A stretch of 64,000 bases of DNA from contig NZ_PISE01000046.1 in the NCBI RefSeq assembly GCF_002835805.1, forward strand, positions 42,664-106,663, read 5' to 3'. The notes under the pieces are model-generated. The model was not told where the DNA came from. It worked only from the letters and a program-made list of their open reading frames with translations, and searched no databases. This document shows positions 56,229 through 64,000 of the stretch, one piece after another; position 1 is the first letter of the stretch; every line of letters begins with the position of its first letter. This stretch comes from Niallia nealsonii (lineage in GTDB: Bacteria > Bacillota > Bacilli > Bacillales > Cytobacillaceae). The position numbers were made by a program, and so were the translations under genes.

Positions 56229-58373
56229 ATGAAATGTCAAATTTGTCAAGAAAACAACGCAAACGTGAGTCTACAATTCTTTACAAACAATGAAAGTCAT
56301 CAATTGAACATTTGCCATAGTTGTTATCAAAAAGAAAAACAAAAAATGACATCTAATTCTAACGGCATGTTTTTCCAACCCTCCCCTTTTGATGAGATAT
56401 TCAAGTCATTTAATCAAAATCCATCAGGGGCAATGAAGTCAGCTAACCAAGCTCCTTCCACTAATAAAGGCATTTTAGATAATTACGGCAAAAATTTAAA
56501 CCATCTAGCTAATGCTGGATTAATAGATCCTGTAATAGGTAGAGAAAATGAAATAGAACGAGTTATTGAAATACTAAATAGAAGAAATAAAAATAATCCT
56601 GTTTTAATTGGTGAGCCTGGTGTCGGAAAAACGGCTATTGCTGAAGGGTTAGCATTAAAAATTGTGGAAGGCTCTGTACCAAAAAAATTAAAGAATAAAG
56701 AAATCTATTTATTAGATGTAGCATCACTTGTAACAAACACAGGTATTCGCGGACAATTTGAAGAAAGAATGAAACAAATTATCCAAGAAATTCAAGAAAG
56801 AAAAAATGTCATTGTATTTATCGATGAAATCCATCAGCTTGTGGGGGCAGGATCTGCAGAAGGGTCTATGGATGCAGGAAATATTTTAAAACCTGCTTTA
56901 GCCCGCGGAGAACTTCATATCATTGGAGCAACTACGTTAAAGGAATATCGTCAAATCGAAAAGGATGCGGCCTTAGAGCGCAGATTCCAGCCTATCCAGG
57001 TTGCAGAGCCATCTATATCATCTGCAATTGCTATCTTAAATGGCATTAAAGATAAATATGAAAAATTCCATGAAGTCACTTATACAGAGGAAGCAATAGC
57101 GGCTTGTGTAGAGCTTTCTCATCGTTATATCCAAGACCGATTCTTGCCAGATAAAGCCATTGATTTATTGGATGAAGCGGGCTCAAAAATGAATCTTGCA
57201 TCTAATTACACCAATACAGAAAAAATTGAAAATAGATTAGCAAACATTGCCAAAGAAAAAGAAGCGGCTTTAAAAGAAGAAAATTATGAGCACGCGGCAT
57301 TACTGCGCAAAGAAGAACAGCAGCTAGAAAAGGCTTTAAACAATCCTAATACAGAAGATAAACCAGTTGTTAACAGCACTTTAATTCAAGAATTAATTGA
57401 AAAGAAAACAGGGATTCCAGTGGGTAAATTACAGCAGGATGAACAGCAGAAAATGAAAAATTTAGCAGAACATCTTGCGGCAAAAGTCATTGGCCAAAAT
57501 GAGGCAGTTATAAAAGTCTCCAAAGCAATTAAACGAAGCCGCGCTGGTTTAAAAGCAAAAAATAGACCTATTGGGAGCTTCCTATTTGTTGGACCGACTG
57601 GTGTTGGGAAAACAGAACTAACAAAAACTTTAGCAGAAGAATTATTTGGCACAAAAGACAGCATGATTCGCCTAGATATGAGCGAATATATGGAAAAACA
57701 CAGCATTGCAAAAATTATTGGTTCTCCTCCAGGATATGTAGGACATGAAGAAGCGGGACAACTGACAGAAAAGGTAAGAAGAAATCCTTACAGCATTATC
57801 TTACTCGATGAAGTTGAAAAAGCCCATCCGGATGTTCAATCGATTTTCTTGCAAATTTTAGAGGATGGAAGATTAACAGACAGTCAAGGGCGTACAGTCA
57901 GCTTTAAAGATTCTGTTATCATTATGACAAGCAATGCAGGAGTAGGCCATAAAAACATTGTGGTTGGATTTGAAAAAAATGCCGCAATGGAAGAAAGCAA
58001 TTTACTGCAGTCATTGGGCAGTTTCTTTAAACCGGAGTTTTTAAACCGATTTGATGCAATTATTGAATTTAAGTCTTTAGAGAAACCGCATCTTTTACAA
58101 ATAACTGATTTATTATTAACAGAGTTAAAAGAAACAGTAAAAGAGCAGCAGATTACGCTTCATATTACAGAAGATGTAAAAGAAAAACTAGTGGCATTAG
58201 GAACACATCCAAGCTTTGGTGCTCGTCCATTAAGACGCGCCATTCAAGAACATCTTGAAGATCATTTAGCTGACTTTATTTTAGACAAACAAGATGCGAC
58301 AGATTTAACAGCAAAAATAGAAGATGGAAACATCGTCATTGTCGAAACAAAAGCAGAAACTATCAATCAATAA
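56229..58373 (+). CDS. clpE: ATP-dependent Clp protease ATPase subunit ClpE
   Basis: Hsp100 unfoldase that feeds ClpP. 714 residues: an N-terminal zinc finger (CQICQ and CHSCYQ) that defines ClpE, AAA-1 with GEPGVGKT, a UVR motif (KEENYEHAALLRKEEQQLEKA), and AAA-2 with GPTGVGKT and the C-terminal RPLRRAIQ region. The ATG chosen follows AAAAGGAGG; the frame runs 59 codons further upstream through the promoter and is not coding. Expected to be heat- and stress-induced by CtsR loss. Confidence 0.96.
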   Translation: MKCQICQENNANVSLQFFTNNESHQLNICHSCYQKEKQKMTSNSNGMFFQPSPFDEIFKSFNQNPSGAMKSANQAPSTNKGILDNYGKNLNHLANAGLIDPVIGRENEIERVIEILNRRNKNNPVLIGEPGVGKTAIAEGLALKIVEGSVPKKLKNKEIYLLDVASLVTNTGIRGQFEERMKQIIQEIQERKNVIVFIDEIHQLVGAGSAEGSMDAGNILKPALARGELHIIGATTLKEYRQIEKDAALERRFQPIQVAEPSISSAIAILNGIKDKYEKFHEVTYTEEAIAACVELSHRYIQDRFLPDKAIDLLDEAGSKMNLASNYTNTEKIENRLANIAKEKEAALKEENYEHAALLRKEEQQLEKALNNPNTEDKPVVNSTLIQELIEKKTGIPVGKLQQDEQQKMKNLAEHLAAKVIGQNEAVIKVSKAIKRSRAGLKAKNRPIGSFLFVGPTGVGKTELTKTLAEELFGTKDSMIRLDMSEYMEKHSIAKIIGSPPGYVGHEEAGQLTEKVRRNPYSIILLDEVEKAHPDVQSIFLQILEDGRLTDSQGRTVSFKDSVIIMTSNAGVGHKNIVVGFEKNAAMEESNLLQSLGSFFKPEFLNRFDAIIEFKSLEKPHLLQITDLLLTELKETVKEQQITLHITEDVKEKLVALGTHPSFGARPLRRAIQEHLEDHLADFILDKQDATDLTAKIEDGNIVIVETKAETINQ

Positions 58374-58414
58374 AAAATAAGCATCCAATCGAGGTGATTG
58401 GATGCTTATTTTTA
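58371..58414. terminator. bidirectional terminator, clpE and cobA-hemD
   Basis: AAATAAGCATCCAATC pairs with GATTGGATGCTTATTT between convergent genes, with T-runs on both strands. Confidence 0.9.
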
Positions 58415-59887
58415 TATCTTCATTAATTCTTTTTCTGATGCTAAACAGTGAATTAGGGATTCAACAGTAGGTTTTTCCGGCATTCTATGTGTGCGTATTC
58501 CGTACATTTCAGCCATTTCTTTCGTTTTCATCCCCATCGACACAACGTTTTTTACATTATCCACTAAAGATTCTAAGCCAAACTTGCTTGCCTCGTTTAG
58601 AAAAACTTGGACTGAATAGCTGCTCGGAAATAATAAAGTATCGAGCTGTGCTTCCTCTAACTGTCGCTTCATAATATCCTCAAATTTTGTATCGGCCGTC
58701 TTTTTGCTTGTAATAAAAAGGTCGCATTTTCCATATTGAACAGTATACAAAGGTTCTTCCTCTTTTATTTGGTTATCTCCCACAATAAGCAATTTGCCTT
58801 CCTGCTTCATTTCTGTACAAAGAAATGAAGCAAATCCTTTTGATTCTAACGCTCTTATCGTTTTACTAGATAGCCCATAAAGGACTCCTCTTAAGGAACG
58901 AACATCTATTTTATTCTCTGCTAGAATCGCAAAAAAATCATAAACTGCTTCTGATGAAGTAAAGAGTATCTTTTCATACACGTCTATATTTTTTATTGTG
59001 TTTTTATCAACAGCTGCTTTTTCTTTTTTCCATTTAGGAAACTCTATTACATCTGCGCCCTTTTCTTTTAATTCTCTTGCTAATTTACTTTCTTCTGTTC
59101 CCGTTCTGACAAGCATTATTTGCCTGCCAAACAATGCTTTTTTCTCAAACCAGCTGATTTTTTCTCTTATGGCAACTACTTCTCCTACCAGGGTAATGGC
59201 TGGATTGGTAATCTGCGCCTGCTCTGCAAGCTGCGGGATAGTAGCCAATGTTCCTTGCACGCTTTTTTGTCTCCCCCATGTTCCCCATTGAATAAGAATA
59301 ACAGGTGTATCCGGTGATTTGCCGTGATTTATTAAATTCTCGCAAATATAATAAAGATTTTTTACTCCCATATAAAAAGCCATCGTTTGGACGCTATTGA
59401 CCAATCCTTGCCAATCAATATCAGGTTTCCCATTCGGCGTTTTATCATGTGCGGTTACAATAGCAAACGACCCAGCATAATCCCGATGTGTCACAGGTAT
59501 GCCTGCATAAAGAGGTGCTGCTATTCCAGAGGTGATGCCTGGCACCATTTCAAACTCAATACCATGTTCACTTACAGATAACGCCTCTTCTCCCACTCTC
59601 CCAAATATGCTTGGATCCCCGCCTTTAAGACGGACAACGATTTTCCCTTCTAATGCTTTTTCCACTAATAGACGATTGATTACTTCTTGTTTTAAAAAAT
59701 GCCGATGTGGAAGTTTTCCACAATAGATAAATTCACATCCTGCATGTGCATGTTCTAATAAAGTTGGATTAATAAGGCGGTCATAAAGAATTACATCTGC
59801 CCGTTTGATGGCCTCAAGCCCTTTTACTGTAATTAAATCCCCATCTCCTGGGCCCGCTCCTACTAAATAAACTTTTCCCTTTTGCAT
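58412..59887 (-). CDS. cobA: uroporphyrinogen-III C-methyltransferase fused to a HemD domain
   Basis: 491 residues, two parts. Residues 1-245 are SUMT (KVYLVGAGPGDGDLITVKGLEA, VVRLKGGDPSIFGRVGEEA, VPGITSGIAAPLYAGIPVTHR), which methylates uroporphyrinogen III to precorrin-2. Residues 250-490 resemble uroporphyrinogen-III synthase (IMLVRTGTEESKLARELKEKG, FPSSYSVQVFLNEAS). It is the last gene of the nir operon, so the likely product is siroheme for NirB. A separate HemD-like gene lies just upstream. The HemD part is diverged and may be weak. Confidence 0.92.
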   Translation of the reverse strand: MQKGKVYLVGAGPGDGDLITVKGLEAIKRADVILYDRLINPTLLEHAHAGCEFIYCGKLPHRHFLKQEVINRLLVEKALEGKIVVRLKGGDPSIFGRVGEEALSVSEHGIEFEMVPGITSGIAAPLYAGIPVTHRDYAGSFAIVTAHDKTPNGKPDIDWQGLVNSVQTMAFYMGVKNLYYICENLINHGKSPDTPVILIQWGTWGRQKSVQGTLATIPQLAEQAQITNPAITLVGEVVAIREKISWFEKKALFGRQIMLVRTGTEESKLARELKEKGADVIEFPKWKKEKAAVDKNTIKNIDVYEKILFTSSEAVYDFFAILAENKIDVRSLRGVLYGLSSKTIRALESKGFASFLCTEMKQEGKLLIVGDNQIKEEEPLYTVQYGKCDLFITSKKTADTKFEDIMKRQLEEAQLDTLLFPSSYSVQVFLNEASKFGLESLVDNVKNVVSMGMKTKEMAEMYGIRTHRMPEKPTVESLIHCLASEKELMKI

Positions 59888-59962
59888 CTGCAGTCATCCT
59901 CTCTATCATTCAGGCAAATTTCTTTTTTCGTTATGTGTTAATAAATATAGTAAATAAAACAA

Positions 59963-59995
59963 TTTTTGGTTCATTTGAGCTAAATGAACCAAAAA
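59963..59995. other. 14-bp perfect inverted repeat between hemD and cobA
   Basis: TTTTTGGTTCATTT, five-base loop, AAATGAACCAAAAA, symmetrical and T-flanked. Acts as an internal partial terminator or as a processing stem in the operon. Confidence 0.6.
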
Positions 59996-60056
59996 TCAAT
60001 AGAGTTCAATTCCTTAAAGCATTGGCCTTTTGCTCGTTATCCTTTAGTCCCGCTTA

Positions 60057-60875
60057 TCAACTAATTTGAGCGTCATTTTTATAAAAGTGTTCAAGCGCTA
60101 CAATCGCACTGCCCATTCTTTCTTCTTTCGGAATCACTAGCCTCTTTACACCCTCATCCCGCAACGCAGCTGCTGTTACCTTTCCAACCGCAACAGCTAC
60201 CACATTATTTTCAAAAGCTTCCAATAATTCATTATATATTTTCTTCTCTCTTGCATAGGAGAATAAAAATCTCGCTTGTGGCGTACTAGTAAAATTAACT
60301 GCATCTACTTTATTCGTTAAAATTTCTTCTACAAGCTGCTCCAACACTTCTGCTTGTGGCGGTATATGCTTATATGGAAGAATTTCTTTAAACTCTGCTT
60401 GCTGTTCCTGCAAATATTCGATTAATTTCGGCGCAGGATCTCCATGCAGCTGCAATGCTACTTTACATTCTTTTAAATCAAAAGGCGCAAAGGACCTTAT
60501 TAATCCAACCGTACTGCCATCATCATCCCGTACATCTGGGGTGATGTTAAGCTTTTTTAGCATATTAACCGTTTTATATCCTCTTGCCGCAACTCTAGAC
60601 TGTTGAATGGTTTGAATAAATGTCTCTCCCATCCCCATTTTTTCTGCGGTTTTATATAAAGTTTCTGTCCCTACTCCAGTTGTAAAAATAAACCAGTCGT
60701 AATTTCCTGCTAATAATGTTTTTATATCTTCTTCCAAATTACTGTCATCTAAAAAAGTCGTTCCTTGTGTAGGACGTGATAGTGGAATCCCGCCTAAATT
60801 GCTTACTAATTTACTAAGTTCTTCCACTTTTCGTTGTCCTGCTAAAGCAATTCTTTTTCCTTCTAGTCGTTTCAA
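60057..60875 (-). CDS. hemD: uroporphyrinogen-III synthase family protein
   Basis: 272 residues, HemD fold (RIALAGQRKVEELSKLVSNLGG, IFTTGVGTETLYKTAEKMG, VNFTSTPQARFLFSYAREKK). HemD cyclises hydroxymethylbilane to uroporphyrinogen III. Members at this place in Bacillus nitrite operons are likely supply enzymes for siroheme; a housekeeping hemD should exist elsewhere. The symbol is by family. The AAGCAATTG region gives only a weak ribosome site (GGAGGAATAAG). Confidence 0.85.
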   Translation of the reverse strand: MKRLEGKRIALAGQRKVEELSKLVSNLGGIPLSRPTQGTTFLDDSNLEEDIKTLLAGNYDWFIFTTGVGTETLYKTAEKMGMGETFIQTIQQSRVAARGYKTVNMLKKLNITPDVRDDDGSTVGLIRSFAPFDLKECKVALQLHGDPAPKLIEYLQEQQAEFKEILPYKHIPPQAEVLEQLVEEILTNKVDAVNFTSTPQARFLFSYAREKKIYNELLEAFENNVVAVAVGKVTAAALRDEGVKRLVIPKEERMGSAIVALEHFYKNDAQIS

Positions 60876-61009
60876 TTGCTTATTCCTCCAAATCCATATG
60901 TTATAAATTTACTATATCATTTTATTGATAGAAAAAGGATATGAATTTTTTGGTTTTAGCGTTACTGCTATTTATTAATAGATTCACTGTTTTAATGGAG
61001 TTTATACTG

Positions 61010-61336
61010 TTAATCTTCTATTAAAAGATAAACAGTATCCCCTTCCACAGCTGTTTTGTATGTTTTTACACATCCTGTATCAGGTTCTTGTACTTTGCCA
61101 TCCTCTAAACATATTTTCCAGTCATGCATCGGACAAAATACATGGTCTCCACTTACGATGCCTTCTGTTAAAACCCCGCCTTTATGTGGACAGCGATTTT
61201 CAATTGCTCTAATTGAACCCCCAGATAATCTGAACACCGCAATTTCTTTATCCTTATAGCGAACTGTCTTCCCTAAGCTTTTCGGAAGATCTTCTATTTT
61301 TCCTACAACCATTTTTGTTAATTCTTTATTTACCAT
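61010..61336 (-). CDS. nirD: nitrite reductase small subunit NirD
   Basis: 108 residues, Rieske-type [2Fe-2S] domain: the two ligand boxes are RCPHKGG (CxH) and FCPMHDW (CxxH), both complete. Partners NirB for assimilatory NADH-nitrite reductase; in B. subtilis the homolog is NasE. Begins 32 bases after nirB. Confidence 0.95.
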   Translation of the reverse strand: MVNKELTKMVVGKIEDLPKSLGKTVRYKDKEIAVFRLSGGSIRAIENRCPHKGGVLTEGIVSGDHVFCPMHDWKICLEDGKVQEPDTGCVKTYKTAVEGDTVYLLIED

Positions 61337-61368
61337 AGTATTTTCCCCCTTTTGATGTATGGATAGGA

Positions 61369-63783
61369 TTAAGACATTACGACGTTTGCAAATAATTCTT
61401 TTGTCGTCTTTTCACTTTCAACAATTTCTTTCCAAGGATCTTTGTACACAGACAATGTCTCTTCCATTCTTGCTGTTAATTCTTTGCGCTTTTGTTTATC
61501 ATCCAGTATCGATTGGACATGTGCCAAACCAACACGATCAATCCATGCAGACGTTCTTTCTAAATAATTAGCTGTTTCGCGGTAATACTGTAAATAAGCT
61601 GCTGTTACTTCCATTACTTCTTCTTCTGTTTGAACTTTATATAATAAGTCTCCGCCGCGTACATGAGTACCGCCGTTTCCGCCAACATAAATTTCCCAGC
61701 CTCCATCAATGCCAATAAAGCCAATATCTTTAAAGCCAGACTCTGCACAGCTTCTCGGACAAGCGGATACAGCCATTTTCACTTTATGCGGTGTTTGCAA
61801 TCCTTCAAATTTCTGTTCTAAACGAATACCCAGTCCCATAGAATCTTGTGTGCCAAATCGGCAGAATTGCTCGCCTACACATGTTTTAACTGTACGCAAT
61901 GATTTTCCGTAAGCAAATCCTGAAGGCATATCTAAATCGCCCCACACTTTCGGCAAATCTTCTTTTTTCACACCAATTAAGTCAATACGCTGACCGCCAG
62001 TCAACTTTACTAAAGGAATTTCATACTTGTCTACTACATCTGCAATTGTTCTTAAATCATTTGCATTTGTTACACCACCATACATTCTTGGCACAACAGA
62101 GTATGTTCCATCTTTTTGGATATTTGCATGCATCCGTTCATTTACAAAACGAGAATCTCTTTCGTCTTTATATTCAATCGGATTAATCATTGCTAAATAA
62201 TAGTTAAGTGCTGGACGGCATTTAGAACAACCTTCTTCGCTCTTCCATCCTAGAACATTCATTACTTCTCTTGTATGTTTTAAGCCTTTTGCTTTGATTT
62301 CTTCGACTACTTCATCTCTTGAAAGAGTGGTACAGCTACAGATTGCTTCTTTTTGCTGTGATGCGTCAAAATCAGAACCAAGTGTGTGCTGCAATAATTC
62401 TCCAACAAGCCCTTTACATCCACCACAAGATCTTGAAGCACTTGTACATGCTTTAATTTCATCAACAGAAGTGCAGCCTCCTTGAATAGCTTCAACAATG
62501 GTTCCTTTCGATACCCCATTGCATCCGCAAATAATTTCATCTGCACCCATGCTTGCAACTAAACTCACTCCAGCGTCTTCCCCAATTGGCTGTAAAATCG
62601 TAATTTTTTCCGTATCAGAGATATCCGCTTCTTTTTGTATCATCGAGAACAAACGATTTCCTTCTTTGCTGTCCCCAAACAGCACTGCTCCAACAATTTT
62701 ACTTCCGCGAAGGACAATCTTTTTATAGACTCCATCTTGTTCATCAAATACTTTAATCGCTTTTTTATCTGAATCTTCAGTAAAATCACCCGCTGAAAAT
62801 ACTTCTACACCAGATACTTTTAATTGTGTTGATAAAACAGATCCTTCATATGGTTTTGTGTCTGTCCCGCATAAATGGCTTGCCAACACTTTTGCTTGCT
62901 CATAAAGTGGTGCCACTAATCCGTATGGTATTCCTCTATGTTCTGCACATTCTCCAACAGAATAAATATGTGGAGTTTCTGTTTGCAAGTAATCATTTAC
63001 AATTATTCCACGATTTACTGCAATATTGCTCGCTTTTGCTAATTCGATATTTGGTTTAATTCCAACTGCCATTACTACTAAATCAGCGTCTAGAGTAGTG
63101 CCATCTTTAAACTTTAAGCCAGCTACTCTTTCCTCTCCTAAAAATTGTTCTGTTTGTGTTTCTAATAAAAATTTCATTCCTTGTTTTTCTAATTCTTGCT
63201 GTAATAGCTTTCCTGCAGTTGGATCAAGCTGACGTTCCATTAAAAATGGAGCAAGGTGGATAACTGTTACATCCATTCCTAAATTAAGTAACCCTCTTGC
63301 CGCTTCTAATCCGAGTAATCCCCCACCGATAACTGCAGCTTTTTTATATTTCTGTGAAGCTTCTAACATAATATCTGTATCTTTTATATCACGGAATGCT
63401 GTTACCCCTTCTTTTTCTGCCCCAGGAATTGGAAGCATAAATGGCACGGAACCTGTTGCTAAAATCAATTCATCATATTCTTCTACTCTTCCACTATCTG
63501 TAATAACTCTTTTGTTCTCTGTATCTACATTTGTTACCGTTTCACCAGTATGTAATGTAATATTGTTATTTTTATACCAATCCCAATCATTTAAGGTAAT
63601 ATCACTAAGCTTTGTATCTCCTTGTAAAACTTTTGATAATAAAATTCTATTATAATTTGGATGTGGCTCACTTCCAAAGATAGTAATCTCAAACTCATCT
63701 TTTGAAATTTTTAATACTTCTTCAATTGCTCTTACCCCTGCCATTCCATTTCCAACAAGAATCAATTTCTTTTTATTCACCAT
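61369..63783 (-). CDS. nirB: nitrite reductase large subunit NirB
   Basis: 804 residues: FAD/NADH oxidoreductase domain (1-310, [13 protein letters not shown]), an NAD-binding region ([15 protein letters not shown]), BFD-like [2Fe-2S] domains (about 420-535, with CGCNGVS, CGGCKG and CSKC), then the siroheme/[4Fe-4S] reductase domain (550-790). Cluster ligands CVGEQFC and CPRSC are present. It reduces nitrite to ammonium. It heads the operon with nirD, hemD and cobA, under a TnrA-type site. Confidence 0.96.
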   Translation of the reverse strand: MVNKKKLILVGNGMAGVRAIEEVLKISKDEFEITIFGSEPHPNYNRILLSKVLQGDTKLSDITLNDWDWYKNNNITLHTGETVTNVDTENKRVITDSGRVEEYDELILATGSVPFMLPIPGAEKEGVTAFRDIKDTDIMLEASQKYKKAAVIGGGLLGLEAARGLLNLGMDVTVIHLAPFLMERQLDPTAGKLLQQELEKQGMKFLLETQTEQFLGEERVAGLKFKDGTTLDADLVVMAVGIKPNIELAKASNIAVNRGIIVNDYLQTETPHIYSVGECAEHRGIPYGLVAPLYEQAKVLASHLCGTDTKPYEGSVLSTQLKVSGVEVFSAGDFTEDSDKKAIKVFDEQDGVYKKIVLRGSKIVGAVLFGDSKEGNRLFSMIQKEADISDTEKITILQPIGEDAGVSLVASMGADEIICGCNGVSKGTIVEAIQGGCTSVDEIKACTSASRSCGGCKGLVGELLQHTLGSDFDASQQKEAICSCTTLSRDEVVEEIKAKGLKHTREVMNVLGWKSEEGCSKCRPALNYYLAMINPIEYKDERDSRFVNERMHANIQKDGTYSVVPRMYGGVTNANDLRTIADVVDKYEIPLVKLTGGQRIDLIGVKKEDLPKVWGDLDMPSGFAYGKSLRTVKTCVGEQFCRFGTQDSMGLGIRLEQKFEGLQTPHKVKMAVSACPRSCAESGFKDIGFIGIDGGWEIYVGGNGGTHVRGGDLLYKVQTEEEVMEVTAAYLQYYRETANYLERTSAWIDRVGLAHVQSILDDKQKRKELTARMEETLSVYKDPWKEIVESEKTTKELFANVVMS

Positions 63784-63809
63784 AATTCCTCCCCCAAGAA
63801 GTTTCCTCT

Positions 63810-63838
63810 ACTTTAACACAGAGAAAAGATGTTTTTAA
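63810..63838 (-). promoter_or_regulatory. candidate promoter of the nirB operon
   Basis: On the minus strand TTAAAA, 17 bases, TAAAGT. The implied start (about 63803) is 20 bases before nirB and 50 bases from the centre of the TnrA site, the spacing seen at TnrA-activated promoters. Confidence 0.55.
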
Positions 63839-63844
63839 TATACT

Positions 63845-63861
63845 TGTTATATTTTCTGACA
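63845..63861. promoter_or_regulatory. TnrA/GlnR box of the nirB operon
   Basis: TGTTATATTTTCTGACA matches TGTNA-N7-TNACA at every fixed position. Confidence 0.85.
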
Positions 63862-64000
63862 CACTTTTTTATATATTCAAAATAATTATTTTTATCTAAA
63901 AACTCAAAAACCTTTTAACAAAAGGATTGTATACCCTTTCATCAAAACACTTTTTTTTGAAGAACTATTCTACTTTTTTATCCATTATAAAAAGCGTTTC

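Overview
The window is a low-GC Firmicute chromosome segment, almost certainly from a spore-forming Bacillaceae related to Niallia / Bacillus circulans. This rests on the protein families (ylb, yla, ykt, yku and ykv genes whose products match Bacillus subtilis proteins closely), spore-associated genes (ylbD, ylaJ), AGGAGG-type ribosome binding sites, frequent TTG/GTG starts and many intrinsic terminators. The species is inferred and was not tested by a search. No rRNA, tRNA, prophage, insertion sequence, CRISPR array or known anti-phage system was seen.

Layout. 1-4.5 kb: ylbG, ricF, a small lipoprotein, ylbE, ylbD, ylbC and a DUF420 (CtaM-like) gene, all on the minus strand. 4.8-7.8 kb: ctaB, ftsW and ylaN; ctaA, pycA and ctaCDEFG, which lie here in B. 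subtilis, are absent. 8-17 kb: the yla/ykt block (ylaL, phoH2, ylaJ, ylaI, typA, ylaF, suhB, yktB, yktA), interrupted by intergenic repeats including a 156-bp tandem array. 17-27 kb: speA, two small membrane proteins, the pyruvate dehydrogenase operon pdhABCD, ykyA and def. 27-34 kb: a possible 23-residue cationic peptide and a structured RNA, then rpoY-rnjA, ktrC, ykuV, ykuT and dapL. 34-45 kb: dapH, ccpC, ykuL, a small zinc ribbon, ykuJ, a glutaredoxin-like gene, ykuI, a C39-like peptidase, a PAS-PAS-GGDEF-EAL protein, ykyB and cheV. 45-52 kb: an MFS transporter, ykwC, ptsHI, a PilZ protein and ykvS. 52.6-58 kb: a DUF6254 gene, a glycine riboswitch with ACT and UPF0210 genes, ykvI and clpE. 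58-64 kb: a nitrite reductase and siroheme operon, nirB-nirD-hemD-cobA/hemD.

How the genes work together. pdhABCD feeds the TCA cycle, and CcpC is the citrate-responsive repressor of that cycle. ptsHI supplies phosphate to PTS sugar permeases. dapH and dapL are two steps of the acetylase lysine/diaminopimelate route. The nirBD operon pairs siroheme-dependent nitrite reductase with enzymes that make its cofactor, and a perfect TnrA-type site lies upstream. clpE has a canonical promoter overlapped by CtsR operators. Three c-di-GMP-related proteins (YkuI, a dual GGDEF/EAL protein and a PilZ protein) lie within 13 kb, with cheV among them.

Most of the window is conserved core genome. The parts least explained are RNA- or repeat-like: the peptide and structured RNA before rpoY-rnjA, the single-aptamer glycine riboswitch before ACT-UPF0210, the hairpin-rich dapH-dapL spacer, the 156-bp tandem repeats and two dispersed repeat families. 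No new defence or mobile system is evident.
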